Shown piece by piece: positions 9,019 to 17,359 of a DNA stretch of 64,000 bases. Position 1 is the stretch's first letter. Each line of letters opens with the position of its first letter. The position numbers and the translations under genes are program-made. Source of the DNA: Phocaeicola coprophilus DSM 18228 = JCM 13818 (GTDB lineage Bacteria; Bacteroidota; Bacteroidia; Bacteroidales; Bacteroidaceae); the NCBI RefSeq assembly GCF_000157915.1, contig NZ_EQ973643.1:299771-363770 (forward strand), written 5' to 3'. The notes beneath the pieces were generated by a model, which saw nothing but the letters and a program-made list of their open reading frames with translations, did no database searches and was not told the DNA's origin.

Positions 9019-9040
9019 GCCGGCTTTGTTACACTAAAAA

Positions 9041-9232
9041 ATGTATGATATTATGGCAACAAGAACCATTTACCTGACCGTACGGCTCGATATCGACAAC
9101 CCGAAGGCTGATGAAATAACGGACGAAGAGGTTGACGAAATTATCAGCGAAGTGGACTATGAATTCAAAAATTACGGGGACTATGAAATCGACACGGAAA
9201 TCTGCGGGAAAAATGACGAAGGTGGTCTTTAG
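9041..9232 (+). CDS. Hypothetical small protein
   Basis: 63 residues, highly acidic, not recognised. ATG at 9053 (MATRTIYLTV) is an alternative start. It overlaps the next gene by 20 bp. Confidence 0.5.
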   Translation: MYDIMATRTIYLTVRLDIDNPKADEITDEEVDEIISEVDYEFKNYGDYEIDTEICGKNDEGGL

Positions 9233-9476
9233 ACGCTATCCCGACGGACAGGTCATCGCCCTGTTCCCGGACATACCGTGGAGCGGACGGCGGGGTGAAA
9301 TAACCTCCTACATGCATGTCGGCCAGCATGGCGCAGCCGACTATGCGGGCGTGATCGCCATGACACGGCCAGCCCATGAAAAGGAGTACCGCAACCCGCT
9401 TTCCGAACTGAGAGCCATCGGTTACGATGACCTACACATCATGCGGCGTGCAAGACCGAAATTCATAAACAGCTAA
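9213..9476 (+). CDS. Hypothetical small basic protein
   Basis: 87 residues, beginning MTKVVFRRYPDG, not recognised. ATG 9213 was chosen over an upstream in-frame start at 9132 because the latter would lie almost wholly inside the previous gene. The pattern 'VIALFPDIPW' then 'DDLHIMRRA' is characteristic of a small protein I believe recurs in Bacteroidetes elements, but I cannot assign a function. Confidence 0.55.
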   Translation: MTKVVFRRYPDGQVIALFPDIPWSGRRGEITSYMHVGQHGAADYAGVIAMTRPAHEKEYRNPLSELRAIGYDDLHIMRRARPKFINS

Positions 9477-9487
9477 AAACAAATCTT

Positions 9488-9991
9488 ATGTCTCATAAAC
9501 CGAATGCCGTTCCTGTCTTGCAGGAGGGAACGGTCTATACAATTATACTTGACAACGGACGAAAGGTCCACGACGTAATCTATCATGCCTGTGTCGCCTC
9601 CGGCAAGTCGTATTTCGCCAAAGGCGATAAGACCTATCCCGCCGAAAAGGTGCGGAACCATTCAATCACCGGACATGCCGCATCGGACGGCTCTAGAAGG
9701 AACGGCACACCCAATCCCGACCGCTTCGCCATCACGGATGAAGTGTGCGAGGTCGTTGATGTAGTTACCACGCCGGAAACCAATCCGGAAATGTTCCGGT
9801 GTCGTGTCAAATGCCTGATGTATTCAGGCCTGTCACAAGCCGAGGCTGAGAAAGTCATCGCTTCAACGCCACTAAAGCTGGAACTCTTCTACGACGTAGG
9901 CCGTGGCAGTTTCGCTATTGACGCCGAGGCAGTTGGCAACACACCGCTGTATAATCCTTACACGGGAAAGGAAATCCCGGATGAAACCTAA
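9488..9991 (+). CDS. Hypothetical mobile-element protein
   Basis: 167 residues, soluble, not recognised. It starts 11 bp after the previous gene and ends 17 bp before the radical SAM gene, so it is probably in the same transcript. No catalytic motif is visible. Confidence 0.6.
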   Translation: MSHKPNAVPVLQEGTVYTIILDNGRKVHDVIYHACVASGKSYFAKGDKTYPAEKVRNHSITGHAASDGSRRNGTPNPDRFAITDEVCEVVDVVTTPETNPEMFRCRVKCLMYSGLSQAEAEKVIASTPLKLELFYDVGRGSFAIDAEAVGNTPLYNPYTGKEIPDET

Positions 9992-10008
9992 GCCGAACTA
10001 CATCGAAT

Positions 10009-10713
10009 ATGAGAGAACTATATATCAAGAATCTCTGCATCGAGATTACCCGACGTTGCAACATGCGCTGTACCCATTGCATGCGGGGAGATGCCGAATC
10101 CGTGGATATCCCTTTGAAACATATAAGCAACCTGCTGCGGCATGTCAGGCATATTCACCATTTCAACATCACGGGCGGCGAGCCGTCGCTTAACGTCCGG
10201 GCCATCCGCCATATCCTCGAACGGGTACGCGCCTACGGTATTACTGTCAATGACTTTTATATCGTAACCAACGGCTCTGCCACATCCCGTTCGGAGGAAT
10301 TCATAGAAGCCTGCGCCGCACTGTACGAGTACCAGGAGGAAAAGGAACAGGACTCCGGCCACATGCTCGAAATGAGCGACGACCGCTTCCATGATCCGGC
10401 AGAGCATGCCGCCACGCTCGCGGCACTTTCCCCGTATCCCTTTTTCGGAGTCCGGGGACAGGCCGAGCGTATCTTCCTTTTCCGGGAAGGCCGCAGCACG
10501 GAGGGGTTTCCGAACCCTGTTCATGGGATTTATCTTACGGAGGAGAACTACGTTTACGGCGACCTCTGTCTCAATGCTGAAGGCATGGTTCTCTCCAACG
10601 GGGACCTGAGTTATGCCCGCCAACGGGAACATGCCCTGTGTCCCTGCGGGAAACTGATGCAATATCTCCGGATGACCTTGAAAAAGCGTCAAAAAGAAAG
10701 ATTGTACGAATAA
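10009..10713 (+). CDS. Short radical SAM protein
   Basis: 234 residues. The iron-sulfur/SAM motif C17-x3-C21-x2-C24 (ITRRCNMRCTHC) and the GGEP motif at 56-59 (NITGGEPSL) identify a radical S-adenosylmethionine enzyme. The protein is shorter than most family members (300-450), and the central barrel is interrupted by an acidic insert (about 104-125). Additional cysteines near the C terminus ('YGDLCLNAEG' and 'LCPCG') could hold a second cluster or zinc. No peptide substrate or obvious partner gene is adjacent; the next gene carries zinc knuckles. The reaction cannot be inferred. It lies inside a mobile element, which is unusual cargo. Confidence 0.85.
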   Translation: MRELYIKNLCIEITRRCNMRCTHCMRGDAESVDIPLKHISNLLRHVRHIHHFNITGGEPSLNVRAIRHILERVRAYGITVNDFYIVTNGSATSRSEEFIEACAALYEYQEEKEQDSGHMLEMSDDRFHDPAEHAATLAALSPYPFFGVRGQAERIFLFREGRSTEGFPNPVHGIYLTEENYVYGDLCLNAEGMVLSNGDLSYARQREHALCPCGKLMQYLRMTLKKRQKERLYE

Positions 10714-10733
10714 ATACACAAATCAAAAAACTT

Positions 10734-11636
10734 ATGTCAATCGTATGCAGTATCTGCGGCGGCACTGGAGTGAAATGTACCGCCGTCATCGACCCGAACA
10801 CCAGACAGTTCCTCGAATTTACCCGCAACGCCTTGTCGGACGGCCGGTGCAGCCAGTGCGGCAACGTTGCCCTGACCGACCCTGACGAAGTAAAAGCCGG
10901 GCTGGACAAGCTTTGGACGGAATATACGGCGCGGCATCGTGCCGCCCCCAACTACACCTGCTGCGACATTGTCCGGCATGGTGATTACGACGGGTGTGAA
11001 AAGGCGTATATCCGCATCGGAGGCCCGTCAGACGTGGTCGAGAAGTATCCGGTCGTGGCCGTGTGCCGCGACCTCGAAGAGCTCAAATCACTTGCGCTCC
11101 CTGACCCGACGCGAGAATTTACCCTCATGGGAATTCAAGGGTTCGAGTTCCACGACGTGTTGGAAAACAAGACCTACGAGATCGGGGTGGACGACCTGAA
11201 AATTCCCGTCACGACGAAAGAGGTGCTGGACTTTTACCCGGCGGAACATCGGCTGAAAGAAACGGACATCGAACAATATGCCGCGGCTTACACGGCCCGT
11301 ATCAAGGCGTACAGGGAGTATACCCGTCAGCTCGACGCCACACTCGTGCGGCGGCTTCTCGACAAAGAGCGGCTGATGAAAGTCGGCGAGAGCGACGGTT
11401 TCCGCTTGAAACTCCATTTCGACTGGTTTGTCATTTTAAAGCGGGAGAACGAAAGGATGTACGCGCCTTTCAAATACGCTGTAAATGCTTATTGTCTGGA
11501 TAATATCCAAACTTTCGACCGTCGTTATGTCACGCTCGAAGATGCCTTGCTCCACTGCCTGAACGGTTTCAACGAGAACGCGAACATTCCTAACCGTTAC
11601 AAGTCCATCGGGCATTACCTGTCGGGGAAATCCTGA
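10734..11636 (+). CDS. Protein with N-terminal zinc knuckles
   Basis: 300 residues. The N terminus has cysteine pairs at C5/C8, C15 and C39/C42 (CSICGG, then CSQCGN), fitting one or two structural zinc sites. The remainder is mixed alpha/beta with no recognised family. ATG 10734 was preferred to an upstream start at 10638, which lies inside the radical SAM gene and would add a low-complexity Lys/Arg stretch. The 20-bp gap suggests cotranscription with the radical SAM gene, so the two could act together; that is inference. Confidence 0.65.
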   Translation: MSIVCSICGGTGVKCTAVIDPNTRQFLEFTRNALSDGRCSQCGNVALTDPDEVKAGLDKLWTEYTARHRAAPNYTCCDIVRHGDYDGCEKAYIRIGGPSDVVEKYPVVAVCRDLEELKSLALPDPTREFTLMGIQGFEFHDVLENKTYEIGVDDLKIPVTTKEVLDFYPAEHRLKETDIEQYAAAYTARIKAYREYTRQLDATLVRRLLDKERLMKVGESDGFRLKLHFDWFVILKRENERMYAPFKYAVNAYCLDNIQTFDRRYVTLEDALLHCLNGFNENANIPNRYKSIGHYLSGKS

Positions 11637-11737
11637 CGACGGGCAGTGTATCGACGGGTTACCGGAGGCCACGGGTGCTTTCCCCTTGACCGGAATACCG
11701 TCGGAACAAGTAACAATGTAACCAAAGAATAAAAAAT

Positions 11738-12214
11738 ATGATGAATGATTATAAAATCAAGAACATTCTCGAATCCCTGAAAGAGGAGGTCGAGAACGGG
11801 AAGGTATCCCTGCGGGAAGCTGCTGTCGAACTTCATAAAGCCGGCTGGACGAATTTCATCGACATCGACGCCACGAGGAACCTACTGAAGACCCGGAATG
11901 TAACGGGGAACGGAAATGTCCCGGGAGTTTCCGACATGATGGGAAAATACCGCGAGATGAAAGCGGCGCACCCGGATGCCCTGTACATTTTCCGAAACGG
12001 GGAATCTTGTGAATTGTATGAGGATGATGCCATCGCCGCTTCCGGCATTTTGGGCATTGCCACCGCCGAACGCGTCGACGGGCAAGGGAAAGGCGTCAAG
12101 GAACTGCGGTTTTCTTTTCGTGACCTGGACGTGTATCTCCCCAAACTGATACGCGCCGGAAACCGGGTGGCTGTCTGCGAACCGAATCAAACCGGTTCGG
12201 GCAAACGAGTTTGA
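11738..12214 (+). CDS. Stand-alone MutS domain-I-like protein (first copy)
   Basis: 158 residues. Residues 1-60 are a helical leader. Residues ~66-150 align by eye with the mismatch-recognition domain I of MutS: 'MMGKYREMKAAHPDAL', then FRNGE, then CELYEDDA, then a closing 'LIRAGNRVAVCEPN' that parallels the MutS strand ending 'G.KVAICEQ'. In MutS the loop reads G-D-F-Y-E; here it is G88-E-S90-C-E92. The Phe that stacks on a mismatched base is therefore replaced by Ser, while the Glu is kept. None of the clamp or ATPase domains of MutS is present. Role unknown: it could be a DNA-binding accessory, a decoy for host repair or a repurposed fold. A second copy lies at 15,715. Confidence 0.7.
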   Translation: MMNDYKIKNILESLKEEVENGKVSLREAAVELHKAGWTNFIDIDATRNLLKTRNVTGNGNVPGVSDMMGKYREMKAAHPDALYIFRNGESCELYEDDAIAASGILGIATAERVDGQGKGVKELRFSFRDLDVYLPKLIRAGNRVAVCEPNQTGSGKRV

Positions 12215-12252
12215 TAACCATTAAATAACAAATATTCAAAACCCAAAGACAC

Positions 12253-12699
12253 ATGATAAAGATAACAACGATTTTCGGCGAGGACGCCGTACGGGAATAT
12301 GAAGAGAACAATGAACTGCCTTCTGAAGAATGGCTGGCGGATAACGGGGGCGTCGTGGACGAGAAAGAGTTCGAGACTGAGGCGGAGTACAATGCCTACA
12401 TCGCCGGGGTAAACGATGCCGACGGATGGAGTGATTATCATATCATACGCCACCGGTCGGAAGAGGCGGACACCTCGAGAGAGGAAAATCTCTGGCTACG
12501 TCTCGGAATTAGCGTCCGGGGCAGCCGGGAGGACATCGAAAGGATTCTAAACGGGGACACCGAAACCCTTCGGAAACTGCTCGATGCCGGACGTTATGGG
12601 ATTGGCGGAGAGACCTATGTCCCTGGTTCGACCGTCGAGGGGTACAACGAGGACCACGACACGGAGTTCGAGGAGGAAGACGTGGAGTTCCATTTATAA
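12253..12699 (+). CDS. Hypothetical acidic protein, tandem paralog A
   Basis: 148 residues, strongly acidic. Its first ~65 residues are paralogous to the next gene: both have a hydrophobic beta start (MIKITTIFGEDAV / MITVKVLLGKDTV), then 'FETEAEYNAY' / 'FETEAEYKAY', then V-x-D-x-DG-x-x-D. The C-terminal halves differ. Function unknown; this reads as a shared N-terminal domain attached to different tails. Confidence 0.65.
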   Translation: MIKITTIFGEDAVREYEENNELPSEEWLADNGGVVDEKEFETEAEYNAYIAGVNDADGWSDYHIIRHRSEEADTSREENLWLRLGISVRGSREDIERILNGDTETLRKLLDAGRYGIGGETYVPGSTVEGYNEDHDTEFEEEDVEFHL

Positions 12700-12721
12700 T
12701 AAAACCACACCATCTGCAATA

Positions 12722-13228
12722 ATGATAACAGTAAAAGTTCTACTCGGTAAGGATACTGTAAGCATATACAGGAAAACCGGGGATATCTCGTCGGTGGAGA
12801 GCACGGCCGAATCCGGGGGATATGTGATAACCAGACATTTCGAGACCGAAGCTGAATACAAAGCCTACGCAATGGCTGTGGAAGACCTGGACGGACATGA
12901 AGACTGGCAGATGCTGGCTCCTGCCGTTACGCCGGAAGCTCCGTTCCGCAAAGGGGAATTTGTCCGGCTGACAGACGATGCAATTAAGCGGATACGTGAA
13001 AGTTTCGGGGACGGACCGGCTGACTACAGAAAGGAAATGATTTTGGAGGTGATTGCCTGGTGCCGCTATGAAGGCACATGGATCATTGAAGTCCGAGATA
13101 TCCGTGAAGACGATACTCAGGAGTTCGATGCCGTTTTTCTGCGCCCCTTGACGGCACGGGATCTCGTGGCTATTTCCGCACCCCGACACCCGCTATCCAC
13201 TGCGATATATCCTATTCACATCCGATAA
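12722..13228 (+). CDS. Hypothetical protein, tandem paralog B
   Basis: 168 residues. The N-terminal domain (about 1-65) duplicates that of the gene immediately upstream (shared FETEAEY and DG motifs). The second half (about 75-150) is different, with 'FRKGEFVRLTDDAIKRI', then 'AWCRYEGTWIIEV' and 'RPLTARDLV', which may be a small SH3-like barrel. ATG 12722 was chosen because the longer frame from 12584 runs through paralog A. Confidence 0.65.
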   Translation: MITVKVLLGKDTVSIYRKTGDISSVESTAESGGYVITRHFETEAEYKAYAMAVEDLDGHEDWQMLAPAVTPEAPFRKGEFVRLTDDAIKRIRESFGDGPADYRKEMILEVIAWCRYEGTWIIEVRDIREDDTQEFDAVFLRPLTARDLVAISAPRHPLSTAIYPIHIR

Positions 13229-13240
13229 CTTAAATGATGC

Positions 13241-13834
13241 ATGATGGAAAATATATTCATACTGCCCGGAAACGAACAGGAACTGTTTAACCGGTATTTA
13301 GATAACAACGAATACGGCCCTCTGAAAGAACGGCTGGAACTGGTCAGGAAAGCCTTGAGCAACAAGCTTTCCCCGGATGAACGCAATAAGCACGGGCTGA
13401 ACGTGGGTGTGCATGAACTGTCCATGGAACGTAAGGAACTGGAAAGAAAGATATTCCAAATGGCACTCAAATCCTTTGCAGAACGGGTTTGTGACGAGCA
13501 ACGCGCTCTTTGCGAACAGGGGTTCTGGCAGGCACCGTGCGGCAAAGAGGCGGAATATATCTCCTCCGCTCCGGTTCCGGACCTTGTAACGGACGTGAAG
13601 CAGTACAAGACCATTTGCCGCTGGTGGGAGAAGCTGTCCGATACCAGGAGGCTGAAGGTAGCGGCGATGTTTGCAAACGAACTGGGACCGATATACGGGC
13701 ACGACACCGAAACGCTGGAACGGATTTATAGCCGCTGGTTTCTACTCTCCTTAGATGGCAAACAACGCATCTACCATTCATGGACCACAAACGAAAAACA
13801 GACTTCACTATGCCATACAAAAGCTCGGGAATAA
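13241..13834 (+). CDS. Hypothetical helical protein
   Basis: 197 residues, mostly helical, not recognised. Two consecutive ATGs (13241, 13244) are equally likely starts. It overlaps the next gene by 25 or 55 bp depending on that gene's start. Confidence 0.6.
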   Translation: MMENIFILPGNEQELFNRYLDNNEYGPLKERLELVRKALSNKLSPDERNKHGLNVGVHELSMERKELERKIFQMALKSFAERVCDEQRALCEQGFWQAPCGKEAEYISSAPVPDLVTDVKQYKTICRWWEKLSDTRRLKVAAMFANELGPIYGHDTETLERIYSRWFLLSLDGKQRIYHSWTTNEKQTSLCHTKARE

Positions 13835-14145
13835 TCATCAGCGGGACACAATATGACCGCAGGCAGAAGCTCACTCCTTTTCAGAAGGCTGAAATTTTCC
13901 ACCGTTACATGACAGAAGCTGTCAGCCAGCGCCAGCTTGCCCGGGAATACGGTGTCAGCCGCAGGCTGATAACCTTCATTGTGAACCCAGAAAGCGAAGA
14001 GCGGAACAAGGAACTGCTGAGAGAGAACAAGGCAAAAGGCTTGTATAAATATGACCGGAAGAAACATACCGAAAATATACGCAACCACCGTCGTTACAAA
14101 CAGAGATTATTTCAAGAAGGTAAAATCATACTAAAAGATGGATAG
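13780..14145 (+). CDS. Small helix-turn-helix protein
   Basis: 121 residues. Residues 31-70 form a clear homeodomain-like helix-turn-helix: 'LTPFQKAEIFHRY', then 'SQRQLAREYGVSRRLITFIV', where the A-R-E-Y-G-V-S turn precedes the recognition helix. This resembles the HTH of resolvases and of phage small terminase-like proteins. The tail (about 75-121) is very rich in Lys/Arg. Likely a DNA-binding regulator or accessory factor of the element. ATG 13810 (MPYKSSGI) is a good alternative start with a shorter overlap. Confidence 0.75.
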   Translation: MDHKRKTDFTMPYKSSGIIISGTQYDRRQKLTPFQKAEIFHRYMTEAVSQRQLAREYGVSRRLITFIVNPESEERNKELLRENKAKGLYKYDRKKHTENIRNHRRYKQRLFQEGKIILKDG

Positions 14146-14148
14146 ACA

Positions 14149-14805
14149 ATGAGAATACAGGAGAAACAAAAAGCGTTGGAACAGGAAGTTATAGCCAACC
14201 TGTGTGCGATACCGAAAATGCCGGAAAATATGTTGCCCCATACGGTATATGTCGAGGAGGAAGGGGAAGACGGGTATGGGCACGGGATACCGGTATACAC
14301 CATGTACCGGTTGGAGGAGATACGCACGGACGGAAGCTGCACGCTTTACAACGCGGAAAGCCGGGAGCGTTTCACCTGCCGCCACCTGCATGAGATTAAC
14401 ATGGACTGGCTGGTGACAGTCTGGGAACGTTATCTGGAACTCTGTGTCGAGCAGGATATCTGGAAAGGGAATGCCGTTGCATTCCTGAAAGACCGTACCG
14501 GCAAACCGGAAGAGGAAATCATTTCATTCGTGGAAACCTCGTGGGACAAATGCCAGGCTTATACAGACAACCTCAAGGCGTTTCTTGGGGAAGATAAAGA
14601 CCGGGAAATATGGATATTCTCTTTCCCGCTGGACGAATTTGAACGTGACGTTCCGGCCGGGAAAATCATCGTTGATTACGAAAATAACCCCGCAACGCGG
14701 GTTGAGAAGATGATACCGCTGGAATTTACGGCCAACATCAATGATGAATGTTTTGATGACCGGAACAATTGGGTAAGAGCCATTGAACTTCCCAAGCAGG
14801 AATAA
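14149..14805 (+). CDS. Hypothetical mobile-element protein
   Basis: 218 residues, acidic, not recognised. It begins 3 bp after the HTH gene stop. No signal peptide, membrane helix or known motif. Confidence 0.6.
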   Translation: MRIQEKQKALEQEVIANLCAIPKMPENMLPHTVYVEEEGEDGYGHGIPVYTMYRLEEIRTDGSCTLYNAESRERFTCRHLHEINMDWLVTVWERYLELCVEQDIWKGNAVAFLKDRTGKPEEEIISFVETSWDKCQAYTDNLKAFLGEDKDREIWIFSFPLDEFERDVPAGKIIVDYENNPATRVEKMIPLEFTANINDECFDDRNNWVRAIELPKQE

Positions 14806-14827
14806 TAAACTATTTGAATCAATAAAT

Positions 14828-15136
14828 ATGATTACAAAAGAAAACATTGGCAACGAGACCTTTGAGTCTATGACCATCAATGACACGCCTGCATTGTTTA
14901 CGGATATGCGGATTGACCGGAATGCCGTTCCGGAGGGACTGTACGCATACGATATCCGGGAGTCGGATGACGGGGACCGTCTGGCGACCATCGAACCGAC
15001 GGTGATGGTAAATCATGGCGGAACCATCCTGACCAGGAAAGAGTTTATCACGGAAAAGGACGGCTATGTACAGATTGACGAATACGGTTTCGAGGACTCC
15101 ATGACACTGGAAGAGTGGCTTGAGGAAAACAATTAA
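14828..15136 (+). CDS. LPD28-like small protein
   Basis: 102 residues. The pattern 'INDTPALFTDMRIDR', then VPEGLYAYDIR, then VNHGGTIL matches my memory of LPD28, one of the small domains first described within large polyvalent proteins of phages and conjugative elements. These are delivered with element DNA and are thought to support establishment in the recipient; that is family-level knowledge, not shown here. It is a free-standing version. ATG 14828 was chosen because the upstream in-frame start (14783) overlaps the previous gene. Confidence 0.75.
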   Translation: MITKENIGNETFESMTINDTPALFTDMRIDRNAVPEGLYAYDIRESDDGDRLATIEPTVMVNHGGTILTRKEFITEKDGYVQIDEYGFEDSMTLEEWLEENN

Positions 15137-15149
15137 ATGTATAAAGGAT

Positions 15150-15560
15150 ATGGATATTAAGGAACTGACAGAAAGGTATCGGGATCGTTTCGATGCCCAT
15201 TACCTGCAAGACGATAACGGAACCGGCAGAAAAGGTCGGAAACGGAAAAAGGAAGTTGAGACCCCGAATTTTCTCAAGGATGTCATCCGGCCGATCCTGG
15301 ACACTTTGCCGGACTTGTTGCCGGAGTACGGGTTCACCAAAACTACGGATGATTACGCCATGTACGGCGAGTATTACCGTATCAAGGCGGGTATCGTCCT
15401 CGTGGGAGGTTTTTCCATCGATGAGGATTTTAACCTGTACTTCACGCCATTGTTCCATGGCAAAGCCTGCGGTAAGAGTCAAAAAATCGACAGCATCGGA
15501 CAACTCGTTGAAATCATCCGCGAACAATTTGAAAGAAGGGAGGTGAAGATGAAAGGATAG
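15150..15560 (+). CDS. Hypothetical small protein
   Basis: 136 residues. A basic stretch (about 24-35) precedes a predicted alpha/beta domain. Not recognised. ATG 15150 starts 13 bp after the LPD28-like stop and just after AAAGGAT, a weak ribosome-binding match. Confidence 0.6.
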   Translation: MDIKELTERYRDRFDAHYLQDDNGTGRKGRKRKKEVETPNFLKDVIRPILDTLPDLLPEYGFTKTTDDYAMYGEYYRIKAGIVLVGGFSIDEDFNLYFTPLFHGKACGKSQKIDSIGQLVEIIREQFERREVKMKG

Positions 15561-15598
15561 TTTCATGCAATAGACATGGGTCGTTCCGTAATTTATTG

Positions 15599-15606
15599 TA
15601 TATTTG
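15599..15606 (+). promoter_or_regulatory. Possible -7 box TATATTTG
   Basis: Matches TAnnTTTG in the 154-bp gap between 15,560 and 15,715, but no TTTG lies at the right upstream distance. May drive the second MutS-like gene. Confidence 0.35.
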
Positions 15607-15714
15607 TCAGATGAAGAAAGTCTGTATATGTATTTCGGACGAAAGCCCGGCAGTTGAACGGATTACAGGCACTTTCATGTTTGGCTGACATCAAACCTAA
15701 TATATCTATTTGAT

Positions 15715-16038
15715 ATGAAAAAGGAAGAGATTATTCGCCGCTGTTACGGCGGCATGAAGGAAAGGCATGGCGTGGAAACCATCATCCTTTTCCATGTCGG
15801 AGATTCATTCGAGGCGTATTTTGATGATGCCGAAACGATTACCCGGATCACGGAAGTGCCCCGGTTCAAGATGACGGCGGCGGGTATACCTGCCATCAGG
15901 ATTTCCGACGCCGCCTTGGAAGAATGTAGAAACCGGTTGCTGGATGCAGGATGCAAGGTATGCGTGTCCGAGGTCCGGGGGGTATCCGGCCGCCACATTC
16001 TCAAAATCAATGAAACAAATACGGAAACGGGCCGATGA
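15715..16038 (+). CDS. Stand-alone MutS domain-I-like protein (second copy)
   Basis: 107 residues, essentially just the domain: 'ETIILFHVGDSFEAYFDDAE', a middle region with 'AAGIPAIRI', and a closing 'LLDAGCKVCVSEV'. By eye it aligns with MutS domain I and with the 11,738 protein. The key loop is G29-D-S31-F-E33, so the mismatch-stacking Phe is Ser here too, while the Glu is kept. The same substitution in both copies points to a subfamily selected for something other than mismatch recognition. The last 29 bp overlap the downstream membrane protein. Function unknown. Confidence 0.7.
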   Translation: MKKEEIIRRCYGGMKERHGVETIILFHVGDSFEAYFDDAETITRITEVPRFKMTAAGIPAIRISDAALEECRNRLLDAGCKVCVSEVRGVSGRHILKINETNTETGR

Positions 16039-16666
16039 ATTGGTATTGATAGCGGCAGCAATAGGTCCTTGGACACTGTTGGTGGTAGCGGTATTAATCA
16101 TCGGAACGCTGAAATGCTGTCTGACCACGGACTCGGACAGCATTGACGAAAGTATCAACAAATCACCGGGGATAGTCGCGCATGTCATGGTACTGGACAG
16201 TACGGATAATGGTTTTCGGGTGGTTTATGCGACGGCTGAGCCGGTAACGGATGAAAGGTTTGCCGAGATATGCGACAGGCCGGGTATTCTGGAGGGGTTC
16301 GAGAACCTGAAACGGAAAGCTCCCGAACACTTTGGCGGCAACCTGCTGGAAACCGACATCTGTGACTTCGCGTTGTACGCCTACCGGTTTCCTATCGATA
16401 AGGACGTACGGATACACAATATCTTTGTCGCCGGTAAAGAGAAAATGGACTTCTATGTCCGGAACAACCCGGACCTGCCCGGGTGCGCTACATGGATGCA
16501 CCACGGTACGGAACAAGGGAACCAATATCTGAATGCTGACGATATAAATCACTGTATACCCAACGGAAGGCGGATTTACCGTTATTGGAAATGCCGTTAT
16601 CTACTGCAAACTTCTGATACTGACGAGCGTTTCAGTCATTTTACAGAGGAGGAAAGGCTGTACTGA
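16010..16666 (+). CDS. Single-pass membrane protein of unknown function
   Basis: 218 residues. ATG 16010 gives a short basic N terminus, then one hydrophobic segment (about residues 11-33, LVLIAAAIGPWTLLVVAVLI) followed by CC and an acidic soluble domain, so it is probably anchored in the inner membrane with the domain on one side. An upstream in-frame start (15944) would lie within the MutS-like gene and disrupt this layout. Not recognised. Confidence 0.6.
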   Translation: MKQIRKRADELVLIAAAIGPWTLLVVAVLIIGTLKCCLTTDSDSIDESINKSPGIVAHVMVLDSTDNGFRVVYATAEPVTDERFAEICDRPGILEGFENLKRKAPEHFGGNLLETDICDFALYAYRFPIDKDVRIHNIFVAGKEKMDFYVRNNPDLPGCATWMHHGTEQGNQYLNADDINHCIPNGRRIYRYWKCRYLLQTSDTDERFSHFTEEERLY

Positions 16667-16679
16667 ATGCAGCCTTTTC
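16652..16679 (+). terminator. Terminator overlapping the 16,666 stop
   Basis: AAAGGCTG (16653-16660) pairs with CAGCCTTT (16670-16677), loop TACTGAATG, followed by TCTC. It includes the stop codon of the preceding gene and sits just before a strong promoter, marking a transcription-unit boundary. Confidence 0.6.
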
Positions 16680-16726
16680 TCTATATATATTACACATAAC
16701 CATCTGAAAATTAATAACTAAAACGT

Positions 16727-16757
16727 TTTGTTGGCGTGAAAAATTGGCATATATTTG
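16727..16757 (+). promoter_or_regulatory. Consensus Bacteroidetes promoter
   Basis: TTTG (16727-16730), a 19-bp spacer, and TATATTTG (16750-16757) match TTTG-N19-TAnnTTTG exactly. Expected transcription start is near 16764, 65 bp before the first gene of the RNase H group. Confidence 0.75.
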
Positions 16758-16828
16758 TATGGAAAAGTGACCCATTGAAAACAGATTGTCAATTGAAAGC
16801 AATAGATTGAATATGAAAGAACAGTAAT

Positions 16829-17359
16829 ATGACATCGGAAAAATCGCAACTGAAGTTTGCGAGATCGGAAGAGACGGGCGAACTGATAGGGTTCGTTTCG
16901 CGCCATTCCAAGACACGTAAATTGATGGGAGTCCGTGAAGACTCAAGATTCGGCAAGCAGATTTGTGTCCTTTCGGAAGACCTGAAAGGAACTCTCGAGC
17001 CAAACATACTATACTCGGTAGAGTTGAAACCCATGCACAAAGCCAACGGGTATGTAGTCGTTGCCGCTACCCCCGTGTTATTTCAGGCGCATGTGGAAAC
17101 AGTGATCGTCCCGAAGACATTGTATCAAGTAACTGTGACGTTCGGCAACAAAAAGATTTTCTTCGACCCGAAAGACGGCAAGAGCGTAATGAGCCGCACA
17201 ATAGACGGTGTGCTGGAAATCCTCAAGGGACGCAAGGATATCAAGTACAAGGAAGGTGTCATCACCGACTATCTGAATCAGGCGCGTGCTCTGGTACGAC
17301 GTATGGAATCCGACGGGTTCATCTATACGGGAGACAGACATCAGGGAGGAATTCAATGA
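16829..17359 (+). CDS. Hypothetical protein upstream of RNase H
   Basis: 176 residues, basic, beta-rich, not recognised. It is the first gene behind a consensus promoter, and its stop overlaps the RNase HI-like start (17356-17359, ATGA). The tight coupling suggests a common task, perhaps RNA or R-loop handling during element replication; that is inference. Confidence 0.65.
   Translation: MTSEKSQLKFARSEETGELIGFVSRHSKTRKLMGVREDSRFGKQICVLSEDLKGTLEPNILYSVELKPMHKANGYVVVAATPVLFQAHVETVIVPKTLYQVTVTFGNKKIFFDPKDGKSVMSRTIDGVLEILKGRKDIKYKEGVITDYLNQARALVRRMESDGFIYTGDRHQGGIQ

Noticed and set aside
11738-16038. Functional mismatch-repair MutS
   Set aside because: Only domain I is present, the mismatch Phe is replaced in both copies, and the ATPase and clamp are absent.
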